The notes: generated by a model from the letters alone, not told the origin. A DNA stretch of 64,000 nucleotides from Gentiana macrophylla (GCA_026214975.1 JAOBSW010000842.1:62001-126000); one strand, 5' to 3'; counted from the first letter of the stretch, positions 12,261 to 24,877 are shown. Made by a program: numbers and translations.

Positions 12261-14381
12261 TACTCAAAAAGGGGTTTACAACTTTTTGAATATTATTGTA
12301 TAGTAGAGTTTAGTCAAAACGGGGGTTTACAAATTTTTGTATATAATTGTATAGTAGAGTTTTTACTCAAAACAGGGGATTTACAACTTTTTGTATATAA
12401 TTATAGTAGAGTTCACTCAAAACAGAGGTTTGAAACTTTTTGTAAATAATTGTATAGTAGAGTTTGCTCAAAAGGGGGGTTTAAAACTTTTTGTATATAA
12501 TTATATAGTAGAGTTTACTCAAAACGGGGGTTTACAACTTTTTGTATATTATTGTATTATAGTTTACTCAAATGGGGGTTAATAAATTTTTGTATATAAT
12601 TATAGAGTTCACTCAAAACGGAGGTTTAAATCATTTTGTATATAATTGTATAGTAGTGTTTACTCAAAACGGGGTTTAAAACTTTTGTATATAAATATAG
12701 TAGAGTTCACTCAAAAAGCAGGTATTTTCTTAATAATTGTATAGTAGAGTTTACTCAAAACTGGGATTTAGAACATTTTGTATATTATTGTATTATAGTT
12801 TACTCAAAACGTGGGTTAACAACTTTTGTATATAATTATAGTAGAGTTCACTCAAAATGGAGGTTTACAACTTTTTTGTATATAATTATAGTAGAGTTTT
12901 ATCAAAGCAGGGTTTACAACTTTTAGTAAATAATTGTATAGTAGAGTTTACTCAAAACGGGGGTTTACAACTTTTTGTATATTATTGTATTAGAGTTTAC
13001 TCAAAACAGGGGTTTACAACTTTTTGTATATAATTGTATAGTAGTGTTTATTCAAAACAGGGGTTTACAAATTTTTGTATATAATTGTATAGTAGAGTTT
13101 ACTCAAAACAGGGTGTTACAACTTTTTTTATATTATTGTATTATAGTTTACTCAATATGGGGGTTAATAAATTTTTGTATATAATTATAGTAGAGTTCAC
13201 TCAAAACGGAGGTTTACAAATTTTTGTATATAATTGTATAGTAAAGTTTCCTCAAAACAGGGGTTTACAACTTTTTGTAAATAATTGTATAGTAGAGTTA
13301 ACTCAAAACGGGGTTTTACAACTTTTTGTATATTATTGTATTAGAATTTACTCAAAACTGGGGTTAACAACTTTTTGTATATAATTATAGTAGAGTTCAC
13401 TCAAAACGGAGGTTTGCACTTTTTTATATATAATTATAGTAGAGTTTACTCAAAACGGGGGTTTACAACTTTTTTTATATAATTGTATAGTAGAGTTTAC
13501 TCAAAACGGGGGTTTACACCTTCTTGTAAAATAAAATAGGGATTTACAACTTTTTGTATATAATTGTGTAGTTTAGTTTACTCAAAACGAGTGTTTAAAA
13601 CTTTTTTTATATTATTGTACTCAAAATGGAGGCTTACTACTTTTTGTATATAATTATAGTAGAGTTCACTCAAAATGGAGGTTTACAACTTCTTGTATAT
13701 AATTGTATAGTAGAGTTTACTCAAAACGGAGGTTTACTTCTTTTTGTGTATTATTGTATTAGAGTTTACTCAAAGCGGGGGTTTTCAACTTTTTGTATAT
13801 AATTGTATAGTAGAGTTTACTCAAAACAGGGGTTTACAACTTTTTGTATATAATGGTATAGTAGTGTTTACTCAAAATAGGGGTTTACAACTTTTTGTAC
13901 AATAAAACGGGGGTTTACAACTTTTTGTATATAATTGTATAGTAGAGTTTACTCAAAACGGGGGTTTACAACTTTTTGTATATAATTATAGTATAGTTTC
14001 CTCAAAACAGGGGTTTATAACTTTTTGTAAATAATTGTATAGTAGAGTTTACTCAAAACGGGGGATTACTTCTTTTTGTGTATTATTGTATTAAAGTTTA
14101 CTCAAAACGGGGGTTTACAACTTTTTGTATATAATTGTATAGTAGAGTTTACTCAAAACAGGGGTTTACAACTTTTTGTAAATAATGGTATAGTAGAGTT
14201 TACTCAAAATGGGGGTTTACAACTTTTTGTACAATAAAACGGGGGGTTAACAAATTTTAGGATATAATTGTATAGTAGAGTTTCTCAAAACGGGGGTTTA
14301 CAACTTTTTGTATACAATTGTAGTAGATTTTACTCAAAACGGGGGTTTATAACTTTTTGTAAATAATTGTATTGTAGAGTT
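12261..14381. repeat. Higher-order repeat, copy 2
   Basis: 2121 bp from one anchor unit to the next. It carries the same order of variant units as copy 1, including the deletion unit with GGTATTTTCTTAATAATTG and the AGTAAAGTTTCCTC unit. Confidence 0.8.
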
Positions 14382-16357
14382 TACTCAAAGAGGGGTTTAC
14401 AACTTTTTGAATATTATTGTATAGTAGAGTTTACTCAAAACGGGGGTTTACAACTTTTTGAATATAATTGTATAGTAGAGAATACTCAAAACAGGGGGTT
14501 TACAACTTTTTGTATATAATTATAGTAGAGTTCACTCAAAACGGAGGTTTAAAACTTTTTGTAAATAATTGTACAGTAGAGTTTGCTCAAAAGGGGGGTT
14601 TACAACTTTTTGTATATAATTATATAGTAGAGTTTACTCAAAACGGGGGTTTACAACTTTTTGTATATTATTGTATTATAGTTTACTCAAAATGGGGGTT
14701 AATAAATTTTTGTATATAATTATAGAGAGTTCACTCAAAACGGAGGTTTATTTTTGTATTAGTGTTTACTCAAAACGGGGGTTTAAAACTTTTGTATATA
14801 AATATAGTAGAATTCACTCAAAACATAGGTATTTTCTTAATAATTGTATAGTAGAGTTTACTCAAAATTGGGATTTAGAACATTTTGTATATTATTGTAT
14901 TATAGTTTACTCAAAACGTGGGTTAACAACTTTTTGTATATAATTATAGTAGAGTTCACTCAAAATGGAGGTTTACAACTTTTTGTATATAATTATAGTA
15001 GAGTTTACTCAAAACGGGGGTTTACAACTTTTAGTAAATAATTGTATAGTAGAGTTACTCAAAACGGGGGTTTACAAATTTTTGTATATTATTGTATTAG
15101 AGTTTACTCAAAATAGGAGTTTACAAATTTTTGTATATAATTGTATAGTAGAGTTTACTAAAAACAGGGGTTTACAACTTTTTGTATATTATTGTATTAT
15201 AGTTTACTCAATATGGGGGTTAATAAATTTTTGTATAAAATTATAGTAGAGTTCACTCAAAACAGAGGTTTACAAATTTTTGTATATAATTGTATAGTAA
15301 AGTTTCCTTGAAACAGGGGTTTACAACTTTTTGTAAATAATTATATAGTAGAGTTAACTCAAAATGGGGGTTTACAACTTTTTGTATATTAATGTATTAG
15401 AATTTACTCAAAACGGGGGTTAATAACTTTTTGTATATAATTATAGTAGAGTTCACTCAAAACGGAGGTTTGCACCTTTTTGTATATAATTATAGTAGAG
15501 TTTACTCAAAACGGGGGTTTACAACTTTTTTTATATAATTGTATAGTAGAGTTTACTCAAAACGGGGGTTTAAAAGTTCTTGTACAATAAAATGGGGGTT
15601 TACAACTTTCTGTATATAATTGTGTAGTAAAGTTTACTCAAAACGAGCGTTTACAACTTTTTGTATGTTATTGTACTCAAAATGGAGGCTTACAACTTTT
15701 TGTATATAATTATAGTAGAGTTCACTCAAAATGGAGGTTTACAACTTCTTGAATATAATTGTATAGTAGAGTTTACTCAAAACGGGGGTTTACTTCTTTT
15801 TGTGTAGTATTGTATTAGAGTTTACTCAAAATGGGGGTTTTCAACTTTTTGTATATAATTGTATAGTAGAGTTTACTCAAAACAGGGGTTTACAACTTTT
15901 TATATATAATGGTATAGTAGAGTTTACTCAAAATGGGGGTTTACAACTTTTTATACAATAAAACGGGGGTTTACAACTTTTTGTATATAATTGTATAGTA
16001 GAGTTTACTCAAAACGGGGGTTTACAACTTTTTGTAAATAATTATAGTAGAGTTTACTCAAAACGGGGGTTTACTTCTTTTTGTGTATTATTGTATTAAA
16101 GTTTACTCAAAACGGGGGTTTACAACTTTTTGTATATAATTGAATAGTAGAGTTTACTCAAAATAGGGGTTTACAACTTTTTGTATATAATGGTATAGTA
16201 GAGTTTACTCAAAATTGGGGTTTACAACTTTTTATACAATAATTGTATAGTAGAGTTTACTCAAAACTGGGGTTTACAACTTTTTGTATATAATTATACT
16301 AGAGTTTACTCAAAACGTGGGTTTATAACTTTTTGTAAATAATTGTATTGTAGAGTT
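14382..16357. repeat. Higher-order repeat, copy 3
   Basis: 1976 bp, same unit order but visibly more diverged from copies 1 and 2, with a few monomers missing. The anchor unit reads TACTCAAAGAGGGG. Confidence 0.75.
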
Positions 16358-17210
16358 TACTCAAAAAGGGGTTTACAACTTCTTGAATATTATTGTATAG
16401 TAGAGTTTAGTCAAAACGGGGGTTTACAACTTTTTGTATATAATTGTATAGTAGAGTTTACTCAAAACAGGGGGTTTACAACTTTTTGTATATAAGTATA
16501 GTAGAGTTCACTCAAAACGGAGGTTTAAAACTTTTTGTAAATAATTGTATAGTAGAGTTTGCTCAAAAGGGGGGTTTACAACTTTTTGTATATAATTGTG
16601 TAGTAGAGTTTACTCAAAACGGGGGTTTACAACTTTTTTTATATTGTTGTATTATTGTTTACTCAAAATGGGGGTTAATAAATTTTTGTATATAATTATA
16701 GAGAGTTCACTCAAAACGGAGGTTTAAAGCATTTTGTATATAATTGTATAGTATAGTTTACTCAAAATTGGGGTTTACAACTTTTTGTTTATTTTTGTAT
16801 TAGTGTTTACTCAAAACGGGGGTTTAAAACTTTTTGTATATATATAGTAGAGTTCACTCAAAATAGAGGTATTTTCTTAATAATTGTATAGTAGAGTTTA
16901 CTCAAAACTGGGATTTAGAACATTTTGTATATTATTTTATTATTGTTTACTCAAAACGTGGGTTAACAGCTTTTTGTATATAATTATAGTATAGTTCACT
17001 CAAAATGGTGGTTTACAACTTTTTGTATATAATTATAGTAGAGTTAACTCAAAACGGGGGTTTACAACTTTTAGTAAATACTTGTAAAGTAGAGTTTACT
17101 CAAAACGGGGGTTTACAACTTTTTGTATATTATTGTATTAGAGTTTACTCAAAACAGGGGTTTACAACTTTTTGTATATAATTGTATAGTAGTGTTTACT
17201 CAAAAAAGAG
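16358..17210. repeat. Higher-order repeat, copy 4 (partial)
   Basis: Begins with the anchor TACTCAAAAAGGGG and follows the copy 1-3 order for about 850 bp. It then gives way to a block resembling 1-458. Confidence 0.7.
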
Positions 17211-17701
17211 GTTTACAACTTTTTGTACAATAAAACGGGGCTTTAAAACTTTTTGTATATAATTGTATAGCAGAGTTTACTCAAAACGGGGGTTTATAGC
17301 TTTTTGTGTATAATTGTATAGTAGAGTTTACTCAAAATGGGGGTTTACAACTTTTTGTATATTTTTGAATTAGAGTTCACTCAAAATGGGGTTTACAACT
17401 TTTTGTATATAATTATAGTACAGTTTACTTAAAATGGGGATTTACAGCTTTTTGTAAATAATTGTATAGTAGAGTTTACTCAAAACGGGGGTTTACAACT
17501 TTTTGTAAATAATTGTATAGTAGAGTTCACTCAAAACGGGGGTTTACAACTTTTTGTATTCTATTGTATTAGTGTTTAGTCAAAACGGGGGTTTACAACT
17601 TTTTGTATATAATTGTTTTGTAGATTTTACTCAAAACAGGGGTTTACAACTTTTTATATACAATTGTATTGTAGAGTTTACTCAAAACGGGGGTTTACAA
17701 C

Positions 17702-18572
17702 TGATATGAATCCGGATCCACAACCTACACATGATCCGCTAACATTTCGGGTTGGACCTGAAACTCGGCTTCAACGTAAAAAGAGGCTCAAAGCTTTGGA
17801 AAAATTAGCCCAAGTAATAATGCAAGAGTCCAAGACCAATGATGAAGATTCCGAAGTAACCAAGTCCATCATTTATGCGTGTGGGCTGCCTGAATAAATG
17901 GCCCAACACTTTGGCCTTTATTATGATAATATAATATATATTATATTATGCAATATTACTTAAGTGAATGACAAAAACATGGCTGAATAAGGAGAAGAAA
18001 TGGTGCCACTTTTTGCTGATTTTGGAAGATGGGAAGACAAGTTTTGGAAATGCAAAATACATTAAATCAAGGATTTCAAGAGTCCAAGCATTTATTCAAG
18101 ATACATTGATTAATGATGCTTGGAAAACCAAGAGTTTGGGGCGCCACTTTTATCCTAGTTTTTAGAAAAACTTTTCATCTTACTTTTCTATCTATTATTG
18201 TCCTATAAATACCCAAACTATTGTAACTTGTAATTCAGCCTTTTGGAAATCAATTAATCAAATTATATTTGTTCTTCACTTGGAAAAGTGTTGTGTGAGT
18301 TTCTCTGGAAAGGGAATTCAAATATCGGATTATCAAGGACTTGAGCAATCCTTGTGGTTATCCATATACCAAGGTGCTTAGAAACAGGTTTTCTAAGTGT
18401 TGAGGTTTATTCCAAGGTGCCTTCACACGGGTTGTGATTGTGTCGCGGAGCTTATTATTCCAAGGTGCTTCCACACAGGTTGTGGTTGTGTCAAGGACTT
18501 CCAAATACCTTCAAATCCACGATCCTAAGTATTCATTCGATCCGAAGCCTTCCTCCGGGCGGTTTCGCATCA
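17702..18572 (+). repeat. 5' LTR of CRM copy 1
   Basis: 871 bp, TG...CA. Its first ~190 bp contain a short ORF encoding a basic motif (GPETRLQRKKRLKALEKL). The same kind of motif is found at the LTR start of CRM copy 2, suggesting that an integrase tail was once encoded across the LTR boundary. A TATA-like TCCTATAAATACCC lies at about 18201, followed some 30-40 bp on by a plausible transcription start. Confidence 0.92.
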
Positions 18573-18574
18573 GT

Positions 18575-18586
18575 TGGTATTAGAGA
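18575..18586 (+). other. Primer binding site of CRM copy 1
   Basis: TGGTATTAGAGA, 2 bp after the LTR. It is the iMet site TGGTATCAGAGC with changes, including C to T at the seventh base. Confidence 0.8.
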
Positions 18587-18751
18587 ATAGCGGATTGACG
18601 GTATTATATCCCTTTACTTTATTTCAAAAACAAAATTCGAATATAAAAAAAAATTAAATTATTTTATGTTGCATATTATCGTATGTATCTGAAGAACCAT
18701 AGTATGCATATGATCATGTGTATTTGAAGAACACTTTATTTCGCACGAGCA

Positions 18752-18753
<2 letters not shown>

Positions 18754-18818
<65 letters not shown>
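18754..18818. repeat. (TA)n microsatellite
   Basis: About 32 TA dinucleotides in the untranslated leader between primer site and gag. It gives rise to the isoleucine/tyrosine ORFs on the minus strand, which are not genes. The sequence GAGCATCT stands on both sides (about 18748 and 18893). The rest of the leader (18587-19148) shows nothing else. Confidence 0.95.
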
Positions 18819-18823
<5 letters not shown>

Positions 18824-19148
18824 GTATATAAGAAAATAAAAAAAAGGTGCACAAGAAAATCGTATGTATTTGAAAAATAATTTGTTCCATACGAGCATCT
18901 TTGTTCGCATTTGAGCAACAAGTTAAAAAAAACTTTATATCGTTTTATACACTTCACAATTTTTGTGTTACATCTTTGAATATCTTCTAAAATACTTCAC
19001 AATTCTTGTTGTGTTCACTTTGGAATTTCAAAAACTCTTAAAAAAATTCACGATTCTTCACTCTTGGTATTTGGGAAAATTCGAGTATCATTGATTACTT
19101 GAAATCCGAATTGATTCTATTTGAGTAAATAAACCTTTGAGAGGAAGA

Positions 19149-21213
19149 ATGGCTGAATATAATGATGAATTGGAAAGAAGATTTCAAGCCCAATTTCAAG
19201 CTCTTGAAACAAGATATCAAAGAACAACTTGAACAAATGAGGCAAATCAGAGTTGATGGAGCTAGACAGAATAGACAAAATGAGCAACACACTGAACTTG
19301 AACCCAGCAATTACTCTGAACAAGAAAATGACGAGGAGGAAAATGACACAGCAACAGTTTTAGCACCACGGAGAGCTGTAGCACCACGGGACACTCTTCA
19401 AGGTATTAAACAGAAAATTCTGGCATTTAAAGGTAATTCTAATCCTGATGAATATCTTTCTTGGGTTGTTAAAGTTGAACAAATTTTTAATTGTCATGAT
19501 TATTCGGAAAGGAACAAAGTAAAACTTGCTACTAGTGAATTTGAGGAACGAGCTATTCTTTGGTTCCACAAAACTAATGAAAAGCGCAGGAAATTAAGGC
19601 AACAAGCGATTTCTTCTTGGGAGGTTCTTAAAAATGAAATGCATAGAAAATGGGTTCCTGAATCCTATTGTCGTGAGCAAGTGAGGAAGTTACAAACTCT
19701 CCAACAAGGCGAGAAATCTGTTCAAGCCTATCAAGATGAGTTAGAAATGGCCTTATTTCGAACAGATACCGAAGAATCCGATGAACATACCATGGCTCGA
19801 TTTTTGGGAGGTTTGCGACCCGAGATAGCGGACCCAGTTGAAATGATGAATTGCACTACCTATGATGAGATGGTACATGCAGCCTTAAGTAAGGAGAAGC
19901 AACTCAAGAAGAAGAAGACGCAATTTGCAAAGAATCATTCAGGTACCACACCAACTAAGCCTTTTCAATCCAAAGGCGATGGAGGTAAGTTTCCTTTTAA
20001 AAATTCTGTTGTTAAATATACCCCTCCCCAAGTAACAAATGACCGTCCTAACAAGGAAAAATCTGATGGCACTTTGAGATGTTATAAATGTCAAGGATTA
20101 GGACACAAGGCTAATGAATGTGCGAACAAAAGATCTTATATCGCAGCCGGAGATGGGAAGTATCAATCAGCCTCGGAAGTTGAGAATGAACAGCCCTTAA
20201 AGGAGCAAGAGTCGGTTGAAAATGAAGAAGACGATGAAGGTATTTCTTTTGATGAACGAGCAATGTTTGTAACAAAAAAAGTCCTGAGCGCCGTGAATCA
20301 AATTGATAATGATGAGGTACAGCGTGAGAATATTTTTCAAACTCGTTGTCTTATCGAAGGTAAGTTATGCATGATGATTATTGACTCTGGAAGTTGTACT
20401 AATGCCGTAAGTGATGAGGTTGTTGAAAAATTGAATATTCCCACCGTTAAGCACCCGCAACCGTATAAATTGCAATGGTTAAATGAATGTGGTTCGGTTA
20501 AAGTCACGAACCAAGCATATGTGAATTTCAGTCTTTCAAAATATGAAGATAAAATCCTTTGCGATGTGGTTCCTATGCATGTCACGCATATATTACTTGG
20601 CCGTCCATGGCAATTTGATAAACGTGTCACCTATGATGGTTTTCTTAATAAATACACCCTTTCGCATAAAGGAAAGCGTATCACTTTGAGTCCTTTGGCA
20701 CCACACGAGGCTCATTCTGATCAAGTTAAGTTTGCAAAAAAGAGAGAGGCTGAACACACTAATGCACACGCACCCATTAATTCTGAAACTGTGAATGTTA
20801 AAATGCCTTCTGAGACCGTTAAAGTGAATTCCAAAAGTCATGATAAAAAGATGAAGTATACGGCTGTCCAAAACCCCATTTTATTCATATATAAGGATTC
20901 CTATCCGTTAGTGGCTCATTCAGAATTTGAAGAGCACTTATCTACTTTAAATCCTTGTTATATCCTTGTATCTGATCTTGCGGGAATTCTTCCCGATGTA
21001 GTACTAACCCTTTTGCAGGAATTTGAAGACGTATTTCCGGAAGAAGAACCAAGTGGATTACCACCCCTACGAGGAGTGGAACACCAAATTGATTTTATCC
21101 CGGGAGCAGTTCTACCAAATCGTCCGGCATACAGGGCAAATCCTGAGGAAACTAAGGAAATTCAGCGTCAAGTTCAAGAGTTGCTGGAAAAAGGAAGATT
21201 CGAGAATCTTTGA
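19149..21213 (+). pseudogene. Gag-protease region of CRM copy 1
   Basis: Gag forms the particle and binds RNA; protease processes the polyprotein. The likely start is the ATG at 19149 (MAEYNDELERRF...), which stops after 27 codons. The main frame is open from 19162 to 21213, implying a one-base shift near 19200-19230. In the 19162 frame: retrotransposon gag domain about residues 90-255, zinc knuckle C307-C320 (CYKCQGLGHKANEC, CX2CX4HX4C), aspartic protease with active site D408-S409-G410 (IIDSGSCTN), then the linker PSGLPPLRGVEHQIDF leading to RT. The frame ends at 21213 by a one-base loss near 21193, so RT is read from another frame. Zinc knuckle and protease residues are intact. Confidence 0.88.
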
Positions 21214-22793
21214 GTCCATGTGCGGTTCCCGTAATCATTGTGCCTAAGAAGAATGGTGAGTGGAGGATGTGCACCGACTGTCGTGCCATCAATCAAATCA
21301 CGGTAAAGTATCGATATCACATTCCTCTTCTTAATGACATGTTGGATGAATTGCATGGTGCAAAATTATTTTCGAAAATTGATTTAAAAAGTGGTTACCA
21401 TCAAGTACGAATCCGTGAGGGAGATGAATGGAAAACAGTGTTTAAAACAAAATTTGGGTTATATGAATGGCTCGTAATGCCTTTTGGTCTCACCAATGCT
21501 CCAAGCACATTTATGCGATTAATGAATGAACTACTTAGAGAATTTATTGGTCGGTTTGTAGTGGTCTATTTTGATGACATCTTAATTTACAGCCATGATT
21601 TAAACTCGCATCTATCACACTTAAAGGCTATTTTGGAAACCCTTCGAAAAGCGCATTTATTTGCTAATCTTAAGAAATGTTCCTTTTGCTTGGATCATGT
21701 TGTTTTCCTTGGTTTCGTTGTAAGTGGACATGGAATTGAAGTTGACCAAGAAAAGGTAAAGGCAGTGGCTGAATGGCCTGAACCTAAAAGCGCAACGGAG
21801 GTCCGAAGTTTTCATGGCTTGGCCAGTTTTTACCGGCGATTCATCAAGAATTTCAGTAGCATAGCCGCCCCTTTGAACGAGTTAGTCAAAAAGAACACAC
21901 CATTCCATTGGGGTCCTACTCAAAGGGAAGCATTCAAAACTCTTAAAACTCGTTTAATATCTGCACCTATTCTTGCTTTACCTGATTTCTATAAAACATT
22001 TGAGATTGAGTGCGATGCATCCGGGGTGGGTATTGGTGGTGTTTTAATACAAGAGGGACGCCCTATTGCATACTACAGCGAGAAGTTGAAAGGCGCACAA
22101 TTAAATTATGCCACGTATGATAAAGAACTATATGCACTTGTTCAGTGTTTATGTGTGTGGCAACATTACTTGCGTCCGAGGGAATTTGTCATTCATTCCG
22201 ATCATGAATCTTTAAAATATTTGAAAGGGCAATCTAAATTGCATTTGCGACACATTCGGTGGATGGAATTTATTGAATCATTTCCTTATGTGATCAAATA
22301 TAAAAAAGGAAAAGAGAACACCGTTGCCGATGCATTGTTTAGGCGCTACACTCTAATCACACACATGCAAACCAAACTACTTGGTTTTGAGCACATTAAG
22401 GAGTTGTATGCATCTGATCTTGAATTTGCTGAGTTATATAAATCCACTGAGAATACGGCATGTGATAAGTTTTATAGACACGAGGGATTTTTGTTCAAAG
22501 AAAATAAATTATGCATTCCTCGAGGGTCTATGCGTGAATATTTGGTTAGGGAAGCACACGGTGGAGGACTTATGGGACACTTTGGCATTGCTAAGACTTT
22601 TGACATACTTCACTCACATTTTTATTGGCCTAAAATGGTTCGTGATGTTCATCGAATTTGTGAGTCTTGTATAACTTGTCTTAAAGCGAAATCTAAGTCA
22701 CATCCACATGGATTGTACACACCACTTCCTATTCCCTCATTCCTCTGGACCGATCTTTCTATGGACTTTGTGTTAGGATTACCGCGTTCTTAA
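21210..22793 (+). pseudogene. RT, RNase H and integrase N-terminus of CRM copy 1
   Basis: Reverse transcriptase with the catalytic YFDD at residues 120-123 (nt 21567-21578), preceded by [11 protein letters not shown] and [12 protein letters not shown]. RNase H has the catalytic CDASG at about 268 and YDKELYAL further on. The integrase HHCC zinc-binding region starts at H450 and H457 with the paired cysteines of CESCITC, followed by the first catalytic aspartate in SMDFVLGLP. It ends at TAA 22791-22793, exactly where CRM copy 2 has a lysine codon, so this is a nonsense change; the next frame continues without a shift. It is part of a Gag-Pol polyprotein, not a separate gene. Confidence 0.9.
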
Positions 22794-23660
22794 ATGGGAA
22801 AGGACTCTATCTTTGTGGTAGTTGATCGATTTTCAAAAATGGCTCACTTTATCGCATGTAATAAAACAAATGATGCTTCGCATATTGCTGAGTTGTTCTT
22901 TAAAGAAATAGTGCGGCTACATGGTGTTCCAAAATCAATTGTTAGTGATCGAGACGTAAAGTTTGTAAGTCATTTCTGGCGTGTACTATGGATGCGTCTT
23001 GGCACTACTTTGTTATATTCTACCGCATACCATCCCCAAACCGATGGTCAAACCGAAGTTGTGAATCGAACTTTGGGTCAATTATTGCGCACCGTAGTTC
23101 AAAAAAACTTAAAGAATTGGGAGTCTTGCTTACCATATGTTGAATTTGCATATAATCGTGCTACTCACTCTGCTACTAAACATTCACCATTTGAGATTGT
23201 GTATGGTTTTAATCCTATCACTCCTATTGATCTTGTTCCTCTTCCCCCAGGTATGCACACAAGTCCCGAGGGAGAAAACAAAGCTAAGATGGTCCGTGAG
23301 TTGCATGCAAAGGCAAGGCAGAATGTGGAGGCTCAAACTGCTAGATATGAAAAGCAAGCAAATAAAGGTCGAAAGGAAGTTGTCTTTGACCCCGGAGATT
23401 GGGTATCGTTGCATTTTCACAAAGAAATGTTTCCCGCAAAATGCAAGACCAAGCTACACCCACGTGGAGATGGCCCATTCCAAGTTTTGGAGCGCATCAA
23501 CAATAACTCATACAAGCTTGACATTCCACCCGACTTGGGCGTTTCAAACTCCTTCAATGTGGCTGATTTGCACCCATTTGACAACCCTGATGATCTGAGG
23601 ACAGATCCTTCGCAGCAGGAGAGGGTGCGATATGAATCCGGATCCACAACCTACACATGA
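22794..23660 (+). pseudogene. Integrase catalytic core and C-terminus of CRM copy 1
   Basis: In frame with the preceding segment across the TAA. It carries D52 (VSDRDVKF) and E88 (DGQTEVVNR), spaced as the D-D35-E catalytic triad requires. The C-terminal region has [21 protein letters not shown] and [12 protein letters not shown], as in CRM integrases. No classical aromatic-cage chromodomain is seen. The frame passes the start of the 3' LTR at 23628 and ends at 23660, so the last residues are LTR-encoded. The LTR also encodes a basic GPETRLQRKK tail in another frame. Confidence 0.88.
23617..23625 (+). other. Polypurine tract of CRM copy 1
   Basis: AGGAGAGGG immediately before the 3' LTR, within integrase coding sequence. 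Confidence 0.65.
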
Positions 23661-24482
23661 TCCGCTAACATTTCGGGTTGGACCTGAAACTCGGCTTCAA
23701 CGTAAAAAGAGGCTCAAAGCTTTGGAAAAATTAGCCCAAGTAATAATGCAAGAGTCCAAGACCAATGATGAAGATTCTGAAGTAACCAAGTCCATCATTT
23801 ATGCGTGTGGGCTGCCTGAATAAATGGCCCAACACTTTGGCCTTTATTATGATAATATAATATATATTATATTATGCAATATAACTTAAGTGAATGACAA
23901 AAACATGGCTGAATAAGGAGAAGAAATGGCGCCACTTTTTGCTGATTTTGGAAGATGGGAAGACAAGTTTTGGAAATGCAAAATACATTAAATCAAGGAT
24001 TTCAAGAGTCCAAGCATTTATTCAAGATACATTGATTAATGATGCTTGGAAAACCAAGAGTTTGGGGCGCCACTTTTATCCTAGTTTTTAGAAAAACTTT
24101 TCATCTTACTTTTCTATCTATTATTGTCCTATTAATACCCAAACTATTGTAACTTGTAATTCAGCCTTTTGGAAATCAATTAATCAAATTATATTTGTTC
24201 TTCACTTGGAAAAGTGTTGTGTGAGTTTCTCTGGAAAGGGAATTCAAATCTCGGATTATCAAGGACTTGAGCAATCCTTGTGGTTATCCATATACCAAGG
24301 TGCTTAGAAACAGGTTTTCTAAGTGTTGAGGTTTATTCCAAGGTGCCTTCACACGGGTTGTGATTGTGTCGCGGAGCTTATTATTCCAAGGTGCTTCCAC
24401 ACAGGTTGTGGTTGTGTCAAGGACTTCCAAATACCTTCAAATCCACGATCCTAAGTATTCATTCGATCCGAAGCCTTCCTCG
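23628..24482 (+). repeat. 3' LTR of CRM copy 1, main part
   Basis: Matches 17702 onward with about five substitutions. The first base is C where the 5' LTR has T (CGATATG against TGATATG), so the canonical TG end is lost here. The LTR breaks off at GAAGCCTTCCTC, about 18 bp short of its end, where a rearranged block begins. Confidence 0.88.
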
Positions 24483-24489
24483 CAGAGCT

Positions 24490-24758
24490 TATGATGCGAA
24501 ACCGCCCGGAGGAAGGCTTCAGATCTAATGAATACTTAGGATCGTGGATTGAAAGTATTTGGAAAGTCCTCAACACAACCACAACCTGTGTGGAAGCACC
24601 TTGGAATAATAAGCTCCGCGACACAATCACAACATGTGTGAAGGCACCTTGGAATAAAACCTCAACACTTAGAAAACCTATTTCTAAGCACCTTGGTATA
24701 TGGATAACCACAAGGATTGCTCAAGTCCTTGATAATCCGAGATTTGAATTCCCTTTTC
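24490..24758 (-). repeat. Inverted LTR-end fragment
   Basis: Reverse complement of the last ~270 bp of the LTR (for example TGATGCGAAACCGCCCGG at 24491, the inverted LTR terminus). It forms a large imperfect palindrome with the LTR end just before it. It is somewhat more diverged than the other LTR copies. Confidence 0.85.
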
Positions 24759-24877
24759 TAAGTGTTGAGGTTTTATTCCAAGGTGCCTTCACACAGGTTG
24801 TGATTGTGTCGCGGAGCTTATTATTCCAAGGTGCTTCCACACAGGTTGTGGCTGTGTTGAGGACTATCCAAATACTT
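24759..24877 (+). repeat. Direct LTR fragment (short)
   Basis: Direct-orientation piece starting CTAAGTGTTGAGGTTTTATT and matching the region around 24319-24434 with differences (GGCTGTGTTGAGGACTATCC). It follows the inverted block without spacer and gives way to a third LTR piece. Confidence 0.8.

Larger units (their letters stand above)
8722..17701. repeat. Satellite array, segment 3 (longest)
   Basis: Nine kilobases of the 49/51-bp satellite with no other sequence. Five unit classes can be told apart: 51 bp (TATATAATTGTATAGTAGAG), 51 bp with AAATAATTG, 49 bp ending TATTAGAG, 49 bp with GTTCACTCAAAACGGAGG, and truncated units of about 39 bp (no TAGAGTTT) and 30 bp (TTTTTGTACAATAAAAC). The classes recur in a fixed long-range order, giving a higher-order repeat annotated below. 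Many reading frames cross it only because 51 is a multiple of three. Confidence 0.95.

Noticed and set aside
18659..18957. Minus-strand ORFs with long IYIYIY runs
   Set aside because: Produced by the (TA)n microsatellite in the CRM copy 1 leader.
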